DNA of 25,765 nt from NCBI GenBank assembly GCA_964434955.1, contig CAYSXI010000065.1, positions 1 through 25,765 of the forward strand, in the 5' to 3' direction. This DNA is from JANQLU01 sp964434955 (GTDB taxonomy: Bacteria > Planctomycetota > Planctomycetia > Pirellulales > Pirellulaceae). The position numbers were made by a program, and so were the translations under genes. Below, piece after piece: positions 1 through 7,085 of the stretch; positions within the stretch are counted from its first letter, which is position 1, and each line of letters starts with the position of its first letter. Below the pieces are notes generated by a model. The model searched no databases. It was not told the DNA's origin and saw only the letters and a list, made by a program, of their open reading frames with translations.

Positions 1-56
1 CACACGCCGTAGACCATCGTCTGGCCCAAGAAGGCCAATGTTTCTTCTGAAGGCAT
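1..56 (-). CDS. Partial ORF downstream of the Rep gene (start only, runs off the window)
   Basis: An ATG at 56-54 on the minus strand opens a frame that stays open to the left edge (18 codons, beginning MPSEETLAFLGQTMVYGV). It starts only 4 bases after the stop of the replication initiator gene, the tight spacing expected inside a phage operon. In filamentous phages the genes after the replication protein often encode small membrane proteins such as coat proteins, and the visible residues are fairly hydrophobic. Too little is present to assign a family, so the coat idea is inference from position only. Confidence 0.4.
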   Translation of the reverse strand, partial: MPSEETLAFLGQTMVYGV

Positions 57-60
57 CGAA

Positions 61-1344
61 TCAACCAAAAACGAATCCTTGCTGTTCCAGGTCCCCCGCC
101 TGGTTTTTGCGGTATCGTTTGAGCCAATCGAGAGGAGCCCATTCAAGAAACTCTGTGTGAACCTTGTTTGACAAACTGTCGTGGTCGGGTTGATGATTCG
201 CCATCAGGGATTCGGCAAGTTGTTTCTCGACTTCTATCGCAGTCTCAGAATTCCACTTGCGGCGAACTTCGCGAATCCCGACTTCGAAGGCCTCGTCCTT
301 GCTCGTGCAGCCAAAGCCCGCAGCAATTTTTTTGAGGCAACCATGCACCATCGATGCCAGTCGGTCCACATTTATCGATGTCGATTTACGACGACACCGA
401 ACAACGTTTTTCAACGTTGAGTCGTATACCTCACCAAACGCTTTTTGCACCTGAGCCCAAAGCCGGTGAGTCTTTATTTTTTCGATGTTGGTTCGGTCTA
501 GATTGCGCCGCCCTGGATCAACAACCCGAACAAAGTTCTGCGTCAAGTTGCGGACGATACCTTCTTGCTTCTCGATCCAATCTTCGACGGTCGTGACTTG
601 AAATTCCTTGAGCCTAGAACGACGAATCTGATATTCGAATCGATCGACTTTCCTTGGGAGGCGACCGCCAAAACGCGCTGCGATCGCATCTGCTTTTCGC
701 TTGTTCGGTTTCTCCAACAGTTCAAGCGTCTTGTCGTAAATCTTGAGACGAAGCGGAGCTCCCGGCGCACCAAACTCCGCGCCGGTTATCGTCCACATCC
801 TGTCTGGCCGATAGTACGGAACCGCATGTTTGACACGTGTCGATACGTGATGTTTACCGTATCCGAAAACCGCTTCGTAAAGACGTTCAACCTCCAAATC
901 AGCAAAATCGCAGGCTACGTCAATTCGGCTAACCGTGTGATGAACTAGAGACGCCTTCCCGCGCGCCAAGCAGTTGAGAATCGTGTCCCAAGCCTTTCTC
1001 TCGCCAACTTCCATCAGATAGGCGGAGCCAATTTCGACGAAGCCGTTCGTTAAATGATCGCTGGCAGATCGAACGCGATTAAACTTCAACGTAAAGTCCG
1101 GCGAAACCAACTTGAATGCGTAGCTGCCTTCACCTCTCGGTGATACTTCAAAAAGTACGCCACCGAACTCAACAAATCTCTCGTCGCAATCGTCGCGCGC
1201 CTTTGCCTTGCAACGTTCGAATGAGGCCATAATTTCTTCGAACTCAATCGAATCCCATTCGATCCACAAAGCACAGTGCATCGTATCGATGCCGCCCGCG
1301 AATTTTCGACTTGCTCCACGTCCTATTTTTTGCGATCCTGCCAT
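61..1344 (-). CDS. Replication initiation protein, Rep_trans/RIF family (inovirus or plasmid type)
   Basis: A 427-residue protein with the landmarks of the replication initiation factor family (PF02486 type, which includes initiators of CTX-like filamentous phages and some rolling-circle plasmids): RIDVACDF at about 140-147, KIYDKTLE at about 201-208 and RFEYQIRR at about 235-242. Members nick one strand at an origin to start rolling-circle replication. The start at 1344 has a GGAAGGGAAAA stretch just upstream; a second Met at residue 22 is possible. It follows a small OB-fold-like gene, a membrane peptide gene and a tiny ORF on the same strand, and a further ORF begins 4 bases after its stop. 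The family assignment comes from motifs read by eye. Whether the element is a phage, a phage remnant or an integrated plasmid is not settled because its left part lies outside the window. Confidence 0.8.
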   Translation of the reverse strand: MAGSQKIGRGASRKFAGGIDTMHCALWIEWDSIEFEEIMASFERCKAKARDDCDERFVEFGGVLFEVSPRGEGSYAFKLVSPDFTLKFNRVRSASDHLTNGFVEIGSAYLMEVGERKAWDTILNCLARGKASLVHHTVSRIDVACDFADLEVERLYEAVFGYGKHHVSTRVKHAVPYYRPDRMWTITGAEFGAPGAPLRLKIYDKTLELLEKPNKRKADAIAARFGGRLPRKVDRFEYQIRRSRLKEFQVTTVEDWIEKQEGIVRNLTQNFVRVVDPGRRNLDRTNIEKIKTHRLWAQVQKAFGEVYDSTLKNVVRCRRKSTSINVDRLASMVHGCLKKIAAGFGCTSKDEAFEVGIREVRRKWNSETAIEVEKQLAESLMANHQPDHDSLSNKVHTEFLEWAPLDWLKRYRKNQAGDLEQQGFVFG

Positions 1345-1405
1345 CAGGGATTTTCCCTTCCATGAGGCGGGCTGGATGTACTTGGCGGTATGGGCCAGCT
1401 CGCCG

Positions 1406-1591
1406 CTATTTAAACTCTCCTGTTAACCACTTGATGGCTGCCTTGCAGCCTTCTTCAAATTCTGGATCGCTGAATCGAACATTCACGCCGACAACGTGAT
1501 TGACCGCGATCCTAATTCCCCCCGGCACCCGGTACAGGTTCAAAGGCATATCCGCTACTAGTGACAGCGCCAGGTGATATTTCTGATTCAT
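1406..1591 (-). CDS. Small hypothetical protein in the Rep operon
   Basis: A frame of about 61 residues starting MNQKYHLALSLVADMPLNLY and ending AIKWLTGEFK, with no recognised domain. Its start lies inside the 3' end of the preceding membrane-peptide gene (about 80 bases overlap), and it ends 61 bases before the Rep gene start. The start is uncertain: adjacent ATGs at 1594 and 1591 have weak ribosome binding sites, and an upstream ATG at 1630 sits behind a GGGGAAAA stretch. The C-terminal half looks like real protein (balanced, with a hydrophobic pattern), and compact overlapping genes are normal in ssDNA phages. It could also be non-coding. Confidence 0.45.
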   Translation of the reverse strand: MNQKYHLALSLVADMPLNLYRVPGGIRIAVNHVVGVNVRFSDPEFEEGCKAAIKWLTGEFK

Positions 1592-1784
1592 CATGCGAAC
1601 GTTCTTGTTCCGATTCATCTTCCCATTCATCGAGTGTTTTCCCCGTGATTTCCTCGAACAACATTCGATTGCAACGCGCCAAACGTGCCAACTCTTTGCG
1701 AGTTGAGTTGAGTTTGTGAATCGCCGAAACATACGCCCCGGCGATGATCACAAACAACGAGACTATTGCCAAAGACAACATCAT
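1512..1784 (-). CDS. Small single-span membrane protein in the Rep operon
   Basis: A 90-residue protein with one hydrophobic segment at about 3-22 followed by a basic helix (residues 25-40) and an acidic, Ser- and Gly-rich tail. No known family is recognised. Its ATG overlaps the stop codon of the preceding gene (ATGA arrangement), which indicates translational coupling in one transcript. A short membrane protein between a putative ssDNA-binding protein and a replication initiator is compatible with filamentous-phage organisation, but no function can be assigned from sequence. Confidence 0.6.
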   Translation of the reverse strand: MMLSLAIVSLFVIIAGAYVSAIHKLNSTRKELARLARCNRMLFEEITGKTLDEWEDESEQERSHDESEISPGAVTSSGYAFEPVPGAGGN

Positions 1785-2146
1785 GCCGCTGCTTTGCTCC
1801 GCGTTTTGCGCTCGATGCCAACAAGGTTTTCTACGGCTGCAGGCTTAGCACCTAGCAGGCGACCGGCAGTGAAAAGGTTTTTCGTCCTTCGCACTTCCCT
1901 GCCCTGCTTCGAGTCCCACTCATTGACGGCATACTCGCGGAAGTATCCGCCAATGCCGCATTGATACGTGTCCCCTTCGACTAGCTCCGTTCCGAGTTGC
2001 TCGTCACAGTTAAGCCAAAGTGATCCACCGAGGTAATCGAGTTTGATTTGGTAATAAACAGATTCCTCTTTCGTCTTGGGATCTCTTGAAGTCTTTCTGG
2101 TCAAGCTCGTTACTCGACCGGTAGCGACCAAACTAAAATCAGCCAC
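1781..2146 (-). CDS. Putative ssDNA-binding (OB-fold-like) protein of the Rep operon
   Basis: A 121-residue small basic protein. The pattern of alternating hydrophobic residues (ATGRVTSLTRK, YYQIKLDYLGG, SLWLNCDEQ) followed by a turn-rich region and a basic tail (RKTRSKAAA end) fits a small OB-fold protein, and its place at the head of a Rep operon suggests a ssDNA-binding protein like those coating replicating filamentous-phage DNA. The start chosen is GTG at 2146, because GGAAGGAAAT lies 4-6 bases before it; an in-frame ATG at 2176 has no such site. The frame's stop overlaps the next ATG. The ssDNA-binding role is inference from size, charge and context, not from a recognised signature. Confidence 0.55.
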   Translation of the reverse strand: MADFSLVATGRVTSLTRKTSRDPKTKEESVYYQIKLDYLGGSLWLNCDEQLGTELVEGDTYQCGIGGYFREYAVNEWDSKQGREVRRTKNLFTAGRLLGAKPAAVENLVGIERKTRSKAAA

Positions 2147-2730
2147 GGCGATTTCCTTCCATGTTTGGGAATACAAGATTCACATCACTCGACAATTCGA
2201 GCCAATGAATTTTTCGTAATCGCGTGCCCAAAAGAGATTAGGATTTAGGCGAAGTCGCTGGTAACGACTCTTGCGATTGGCGTTGTCTAACCTGCAAACT
2301 CGGATCGCACAAGCCAAATTCTTCAACCAAGCATTTTGCGAACGAAAACGCGTTTCGTCGCAACGGCTAGCTATGCCCCATTAGTGTCAACGCCGCCTAT
2401 TTATGCTATGTTTACACGTGGTTTTCTTCATAAAAATGGGGAACCATCAGAGTGTGTTTCTTATGTTCGGTTTACGACACAAAAACGCCTATACATGTGA
2501 AGCATTTTGCGATCCAGATAATCTGCTGGCACTCGCCTTTCTGCCAATAGAATCTGGAACTTTCGTTGTCGTGTTTGGCGAACCCCGTGGCAATATTTGG
2601 CGGATTTTTCATTTCTTACTATCCCACGAAACTGGCTTTTGCCATTTCTCTTTTGAACGACCACATTTGACAATTGCGGTCACGTTCAATTGGCAATTGG
2701 ACCAAGTCGATCAGATGGGGAAAGCAACTG
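2147..2730. other. Gene-poor stretch with several inverted repeats beside the Rep operon
   Basis: About 580 bases without a convincing gene. It must carry the promoter of the leftward Rep operon and possibly an origin or attachment site. Inverted repeats visible include CTCGA-4-TCGAG (2188-2201), AGTCG-7-CGACT (2253-2269), ACGAAA-5-TTTCGT (2342-2358), and an imperfect 34-bp dyad at 2384-2417. The part from 2420 to 2730 is AT-richer and shows no supported coding frame. No clear promoter could be fixed. Confidence 0.5.
2384..2417. repeat. Imperfect 34-bp dyad, possible operator or degenerate dif-like site
   Basis: GTGTCAAC (2384-2391) and GTTTACAC (2410-2417) form arms matching at 7 of 8 positions around an 18-base centre. 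The right part, CTATGTTTACA, matches 7 of 11 positions of the E. coli XerD half-site TTATGTTAAAT, while the left part does not resemble a XerC half-site well. Filamentous phages that use host XerCD recombinases often carry such half-degenerate sites. Resemblance is weak and the dyad could equally be a repressor operator. Confidence 0.3.
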
Positions 2731-3360
2731 GTGAGCAACAAATTTTCATTCCTTGGCGTCCTTTTAAGTTCTTCAGTATTTACGTTTATGGGCCTCTATG
2801 CGTCAGTCGGATTTTCCGACATCGTGCTCCATGTCGATTCAAGCCAGAAAGAGTTCTTTTTTTCGGGATCTGATTCGGGAACACTGGCTAGTGGTGGTAA
2901 CAACAGTATCGACGGATATGCTTCATGGTCGATTAACAGCGCTGGAGGCCGCCACGCCATTGATATTCTGTCCGATGTTGTTTGGTCCGGATCTGGCACG
3001 CCAGGTCCAGGAACGATTGAGAATGGCAATGAAGTGCACCTGCGAGGTGGCGGCTTATTTATTTACTTCATCATTCAGAATGGAGGGGCTGGAAACAACT
3101 CAACTGCCCCAGGTGAATCTGGAACGTTTAGTTTTATTGGTAACAGATTTTATTACGGAGACGCAAACCAGTTGTATCAGGACAGGCTTGAACTTCTTGC
3201 AAGCCAAAATTCCGTCGCCCCTCCAAACGGAAGTAGCCAGGGATTTCAAGCGATTCGAATTGTAGAATTCAGCTCTGTACCTGAACCAACTTGTGCAGTT
3301 TTGTTTGCAATATTTATTGGGTGTACCGCATGTATGCGAAAACGAGTTAAGAGGTTTTAG
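2731..3360 (+). CDS. PEP-CTERM exported protein, function unknown
   Basis: About 209 residues from a GTG start. The start is chosen because GGGGAAA at 2717-2723 lies 7 bases before it and because it gives a proper N-terminal signal segment (FSFLGVLLSSSVFTFMGLYASVG); an in-frame ATG at 2674 has no such support. The middle is Gly/Ser/Asn-rich beta-type sequence. The C-terminus has the sorting signal: VPEP, then a hydrophobic stretch, then a basic end (MRKRVKRF). Such proteins are cleaved and processed by an exosortase/EpsH-type system and are linked to extracellular polysaccharide or surface display; no exosortase gene is in this window. The hydrophobic part contains three Cys residues, which is unusual. 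The gene lies next to the phage-like module, with lower GC than the rest by eye. Confidence 0.8.
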   Translation: MSNKFSFLGVLLSSSVFTFMGLYASVGFSDIVLHVDSSQKEFFFSGSDSGTLASGGNNSIDGYASWSINSAGGRHAIDILSDVVWSGSGTPGPGTIENGNEVHLRGGGLFIYFIIQNGGAGNNSTAPGESGTFSFIGNRFYYGDANQLYQDRLELLASQNSVAPPNGSSQGFQAIRIVEFSSVPEPTCAVLFAIFIGCTACMRKRVKRF

Positions 3361-3560
3361 TCGTCGACAGATTACGTTTGTTTTCAATGTTCTCGTCGAA
3401 TAAAATTGCAAATGGCGAACCGATGTTCGCGAAGCCGCCGAAAGCGCGCGTTTGAATTTCAGATCACTCCGTCTGCCCGGTGCACGACGTTGCAAATCCC
3501 TCGGGTATTCGCCGACGCCTCCCGGCCCCCATCTCGAAACAAGGCATTCCTTATCGCTTC

Positions 3561-4148
3561 ATGTTTTCGGCGCCAAAAAAGCGACTGTTGATGATGGAGT
3601 TGGTCGGCATTCCGTTTGTCATTCTGGTCGGCTCAATCCTGCACTTTGTCTATGAATGGACGGGCAATTCGGCGTGGTCGGCCGTGTTTGCTGCAACGAA
3701 TGAAAGCACCTGGGAGCACCTCAAACTGGCGTTCTGGCCGATGCTAATCTGGGCGGTTTTTGGAATGCTTGTTCTCGTCTACCACCGGAGGCGAATTCCT
3801 ATTGCCAAGGCTGCCGGTGTTGTTTGCACACTGGGTGCGATCGTGGTTGGCGCCTGGCTGATTGAAATCTCGATCGGACATTCTTTGCCGGTCGATATCC
3901 TCTTATTCGCTTGCTCCGTTGCCGCCGGACAAACACTCAGCTATCTGATCCTCATCAAAAATTTCGTTGCCCGGGATTGGTGGTGGCTCGCGGGTAGCGT
4001 CTGGGGCATTTTGATCGCCGCTTTTATTTATTTTTCATTCTGGCCGCCACACTTGCCGTTATTTCAGGATCCGACTTTAAAGCGTTCGCCAGAACATGAA
4101 TCCGCCGCATCTGTGCCCTTCAAAGTGAAAACGGAAGGAATCGCGTGA
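3561..4148 (+). CDS. DUF6512-like multi-span membrane protein
   Basis: A 195-residue integral membrane protein with five hydrophobic segments (about 14-31, 57-74, 84-102, 111-132, 141-160). Between the first two is NESTWEHLKLAFWP (47-60), the conserved signature I associate with the DUF6512 family, of unknown function. The ORF is open further upstream to 3480, but those extra residues are polar and Arg/Pro-rich; ATG at 3561 puts a short basic N-terminus before the first membrane span. A Met-Met pair ten codons later is an alternative. No ribosome binding site is clear at any of these. It stands alone, about 200 bases after the PEP-CTERM gene. Confidence 0.75.
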   Translation: MFSAPKKRLLMMELVGIPFVILVGSILHFVYEWTGNSAWSAVFAATNESTWEHLKLAFWPMLIWAVFGMLVLVYHRRRIPIAKAAGVVCTLGAIVVGAWLIEISIGHSLPVDILLFACSVAAGQTLSYLILIKNFVARDWWWLAGSVWGILIAAFIYFSFWPPHLPLFQDPTLKRSPEHESAASVPFKVKTEGIA

Positions 4149-4180
4149 GCGGCGATTCCCAAAGTGACAATTGCTAGCCG

Positions 4181-4215
4181 CGGAAAGCTTTCCGTTGACG
4201 GAATCCGGGAATCCA
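4181..4215. promoter_or_regulatory. Overlapping palindromes around a putative promoter -35
   Basis: CGGAAAGCTTTCCG (4181-4194) is a perfect 14-bp palindrome. It overlaps TTCCGT-TG-ACGGAA (4190-4203), a second perfect dyad, and GGAATCC is then repeated directly (4201-4207 and 4209-4215). The second dyad contains TTGACG (4195-4200), which with CACAAT 16 bases further (4217-4222) makes a plausible sigma-70 promoter for the exported-protein gene at 4314. The arrangement suggests repressor or activator sites on this promoter; the regulator is unknown. Confidence 0.4.
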
Positions 4216-4313
4216 ACACAATGAATTGCTGAAGGTTTCTCACGACGAAATTCACGTTTTGTTCGCTCGAACTGGTGGCCAATTCTACTTTTCCTCGACC
4301 CGGGAGGTGTTGG

Positions 4314-5000
4314 ATGCGTTGTTCTCTATTCTTTTCCATTCTATTGATCCTGCTTCCGTTTGCGTCGGCCAACTATCTCTCGGCCCAATCGACGAACGAC
4401 AAGTTGATGAAGACGCAAATGTTTCTGATGCAGTTGAATGCCGCGGCTCGGCCTGGCCAATACCAGGCAAGTCTGGAGTTGACCGACGATCAAAAAAAGG
4501 AATTAAAGTCACTGGCCCAAAACTGTCTGGATGCGATCGTCAAACAAACGATGGAGAACAGCAAATCGGCGGCCAAGCTAAAAGATCAAGGCACCAATGG
4601 CTCCGACCTTGCGAAGTTCAGACGCGAACTCAAGGAACTGCAAACCAGGCAATGGACCGAACTCTTCGATTCACTGGAATCGAATGTCAATGAGGTCCTG
4701 CTTCCGCATCAGATCACGATCCTGAAGCAACGGGCGAATCTGCGATTTTTGCAAACCAAAGCGAAACGGGACGGCGCTGCCAATGACTCGCCCTTCTCCG
4801 CAATCGTTTTCTTGGCCAAAGAGTCAAAACTTGGTGAGGAGGAAATTGCCGATCTGGAAAAGCGACTCAAGCAAATCGAGAAGGATTACAAAAAGGAATT
4901 GGCCGAACTCAACAAAAAGACAAACGAGAAAATTCTCAAGGCACTGCCCGGCGACTTGAAGAAAAAATTCCGCGAACAAATTGGAGACATCGACTTCTAG
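4314..5000 (+). CDS. Exported helical protein of unknown function (Spy/LTxxQ-like character)
   Basis: About 228 residues. The ATG at 4314 is preceded by a strong ribosome binding site (GGGAGGTG, 4302-4309) and begins a signal peptide (hydrophobic core FFSILLILLPFASA). An upstream in-frame start at 4275 would bury this signal. The mature part is almost all charged helix, with a segment ASLELTDDQKKELKSL, then a coiled-coil-prone C-terminal third rich in Lys and Glu (KLGEEEIADLEKRLKQIEK). The 'LTxxQ' motif recalls periplasmic CpxP/Spy-type chaperones, but planctomycetes have many such exported proteins of unknown role and the likeness is weak. The next gene encodes a similar protein, so the two probably arose by duplication or act together. 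Confidence 0.75.
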   Translation: MRCSLFFSILLILLPFASANYLSAQSTNDKLMKTQMFLMQLNAAARPGQYQASLELTDDQKKELKSLAQNCLDAIVKQTMENSKSAAKLKDQGTNGSDLAKFRRELKELQTRQWTELFDSLESNVNEVLLPHQITILKQRANLRFLQTKAKRDGAANDSPFSAIVFLAKESKLGEEEIADLEKRLKQIEKDYKKELAELNKKTNEKILKALPGDLKKKFREQIGDIDF

Positions 5001-5133
5001 TTCCAATTAAGACCCGAAATCACCGGGTTGAGTTTGCCGCCTTAACCGCCCTGCACTGCCCGCTTGAATATTTGAAATCCGCACCGGGGCCTACTCGCAA
5101 CAAAAGCCCCGAGCTCACGAATGGGAACGCAAC

Positions 5134-5844
5134 ATGTCACGACTTGCTCAAGTGATCTTCGGCTACCTGCTCTTGCTGTCTTGTTTTTCGACCGGCCTTT
5201 CAGCCCAGGACCCCAAGATTGATGTTTCCAACTTCGAGAAGCAAATGCCGGAACACCGGTATCTGTTTTACCTTTTGCGAAACGAACTCGTTTTGGCAGA
5301 ACTGGAGTTGAGCGAAAAGAAAACCGGGAAACTGGAACCGTTGTTGAAGGCCATTGATGACGAGCATCAGGAACACAAAGAACGCGTCAGAAAGAAAGGA
5401 GGTACGATCACGCGAAAAGAGGTCGAAGAGCTTCATTTGTTTTTTTTCAAACGCATTCGAACCGAGCAGGAAGCCATTCGTACACTGTTGTCGGACCAGG
5501 ATAAAAAGCGATTGCGGCAGATCGCCTTTCAGTTTCATTTTGTTCAGACAATCCGAATAAGCGGAAAGGAAAGTGACTACCGCCACATCCTGCTGGACAA
5601 GAAAATCGCAGAAGGCTTATCGATTTCGCCGATGCAACTCACGGTAATCCGTGAATCCTATCAGCAATTGGACGCGGGCCTGGCGAAACTGGAATCGGGT
5701 GATTCCAAACGACTCGAGGAGCTATTGTCTAGTTTCCATGAGTCGATTCTCGAGGCGCTGGATGCCAAACAACGCAAGTGTTACGAAGATGTCATCGGCC
5801 GGCCCGCCGAAGCCCTGAATAATCACAACTCCCAAGTTCCTTGA
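5134..5844 (+). CDS. Exported helical protein of unknown function, similar in type to its upstream neighbour
   Basis: A 236-residue protein with a clean signal peptide (YLLLLSCFSTGLSAQ, cleavage expected near residue 24). The rest is charged alpha-helix, with repeated blocks of about 40 residues such as LVLAELELSEKKTGKLEPLL and ISPMQLTVIRESYQQLDAGL, each pairing a short 'L-S/T' turn with a long helix. This is the same style as the protein encoded 133 bases upstream, and both resemble the exported LTxxQ/Spy-like helical proteins frequent in planctomycetes. No catalytic motif is seen. Spacing suggests a shared transcript, but no terminator or promoter was fixed between them. Confidence 0.75.
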   Translation: MSRLAQVIFGYLLLLSCFSTGLSAQDPKIDVSNFEKQMPEHRYLFYLLRNELVLAELELSEKKTGKLEPLLKAIDDEHQEHKERVRKKGGTITRKEVEELHLFFFKRIRTEQEAIRTLLSDQDKKRLRQIAFQFHFVQTIRISGKESDYRHILLDKKIAEGLSISPMQLTVIRESYQQLDAGLAKLESGDSKRLEELLSSFHESILEALDAKQRKCYEDVIGRPAEALNNHNSQVP

Positions 5845-6004
5845 CGTGGAAACTTCCTGCTCCGCTGCAAGCAAACCCCGGCTCCCTAAAAAGCGAGCCG
5901 CCCCCCTGCCCTGTTCTCTTCAAAATTGGCAACCCCATGCAGTAGCTTGTATGATAGGAACAACTTCCAACGGGGCTGGAAGTCTTGATCGAGTTGGATG
6001 CTTC

Positions 6005-7030
6005 ATGTTCACGCTAAAGATAATGGTTGCGGCCGGAGTACTTGCCTTTCTTCCAAAGGCATCCATCGAAGCCGAAACTCCAAATTGGCCGGGCAAACGC
6101 CTGCCGACACTTATCGAACGCTGGGAAGCCGAATTGATCGTTTTCGGCGAAGTCGTTGAAACCCAGTTTAAAGACGGCGGCCAATACTCCCGGATCAAAG
6201 TGATTTCGAAAATCAAATCGGGCGAACGCGAGATTGGCGAAGAAGTCAAAGTCTTTGTGCAGCTAGGATCTCATTGGCCCTACACCTTTCGAAACAAGAC
6301 CACCGCGATTGCGTACCTGAAGTACAGCAAGAAACTCGATTGTTACGTTGACTACAACCAGCGTGATGGCGGTATCGACGTTGACCAGGACACCGGGAAG
6401 TTTCTGGTGAAGCAATATGCCAAGCTTCCGAAGATTCTGAAGGAGAAGAAGAAGCTGGAGCGAGCGATTCTTAAACGGGACTGGTATTTCGACCTGTCGC
6501 TCGACCCGAAAACGAGAGGCCATGCGGCCTATGGCATCTGGTACCTTTGGCGCAACACAAAAGACCTTGGGATTTTGGAAGTTGACGAGGCGGAAACGGT
6601 TTCTGACTGGCTGACCGAATCGCAAAAGGAAGCGATTTGCGATGTCATCGCGTCCGAAAAGCCCGATTGGTCCGCCTATGAGATGATTAAACTTTTGAAG
6701 GCGCATCCCTCCAGGAAAATCGACAAATACATGCTGAAGGCGCTTCGTCAATCACTGACGGACGACGAGATGGTACCAGTCGGCGGCTCAACGATTGCCG
6801 ATCTGTCAATCGATCTTCTACCCGAGCGAATGGGTTTTGTCCTGTCGGAATCGTTGACCAAGAAACACAAAGCCCATTACGACGCGTTGATCGATTTTTC
6901 GTACGAAATCGACATCGGTGACGAGTATACGGAAGAACAAAAACAGGCAGCTCGTACCGCGATCACCAAGCAATGGCGCGAGCTCGCGAGAGAGTTCTTG
7001 GAAATCCCGGAAATCAAGAGCCTCAAGTGA
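6005..7030 (+). CDS. Exported protein of unknown function
   Basis: About 341 residues. The frame is open from 5846, but ATG at 6005 starts directly before a signal peptide (MFTLKIMVAAGVLAFLPKAS) and the upstream codons encode Pro/Arg-rich, unlikely protein; the site before 6005 is weak. The N-terminal domain (about 35-90) alternates beta-like segments (LIVFGEVVETQFKDG, YSRIKVISKIKSG, EEVKVFVQLG) in a pattern seen in small exported OB-like (TIMP/NTR-type) domains; this is a suggestion only. The C-terminal 200 residues are helical and charged, with no recognised signature. It is the last of three consecutive exported-protein genes and ends 55 bases before the convergent HDOD gene. Confidence 0.7.
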   Translation: MFTLKIMVAAGVLAFLPKASIEAETPNWPGKRLPTLIERWEAELIVFGEVVETQFKDGGQYSRIKVISKIKSGEREIGEEVKVFVQLGSHWPYTFRNKTTAIAYLKYSKKLDCYVDYNQRDGGIDVDQDTGKFLVKQYAKLPKILKEKKKLERAILKRDWYFDLSLDPKTRGHAAYGIWYLWRNTKDLGILEVDEAETVSDWLTESQKEAICDVIASEKPDWSAYEMIKLLKAHPSRKIDKYMLKALRQSLTDDEMVPVGGSTIADLSIDLLPERMGFVLSESLTKKHKAHYDALIDFSYEIDIGDEYTEEQKQAARTAITKQWRELAREFLEIPEIKSLK

Positions 7031-7085
7031 GGCTTCGATTTACTCAGGTTCTTTTTGACGAAGCATGCAGCATGACTGCGATGAC

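Noticed and set aside
198..1353. GCCATCAGGGATT at about 199 and again at about 1341 as possible direct repeats flanking the Rep gene
   Set aside because: Only 13 bases, and one copy lies inside the Rep gene; too short to claim an attachment site.
2403..2873. A 156-codon rightward frame next to the dyad
   Set aside because: It overlaps the PEP-CTERM gene in another frame, has no ribosome binding site and is rich in aromatic residues with no domain; it looks like a chance frame.
5001..5133. ACCCG-7-CGGGT hairpin as a terminator between the two helical exported proteins
   Set aside because: A 5-bp stem without a T run is too weak to call.
7031..7085. Possible terminator between the convergent exported-protein and HDOD genes
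   Set aside because: Only a GCTTCG/CGAAGC pair with a long loop; no real stem plus T run.
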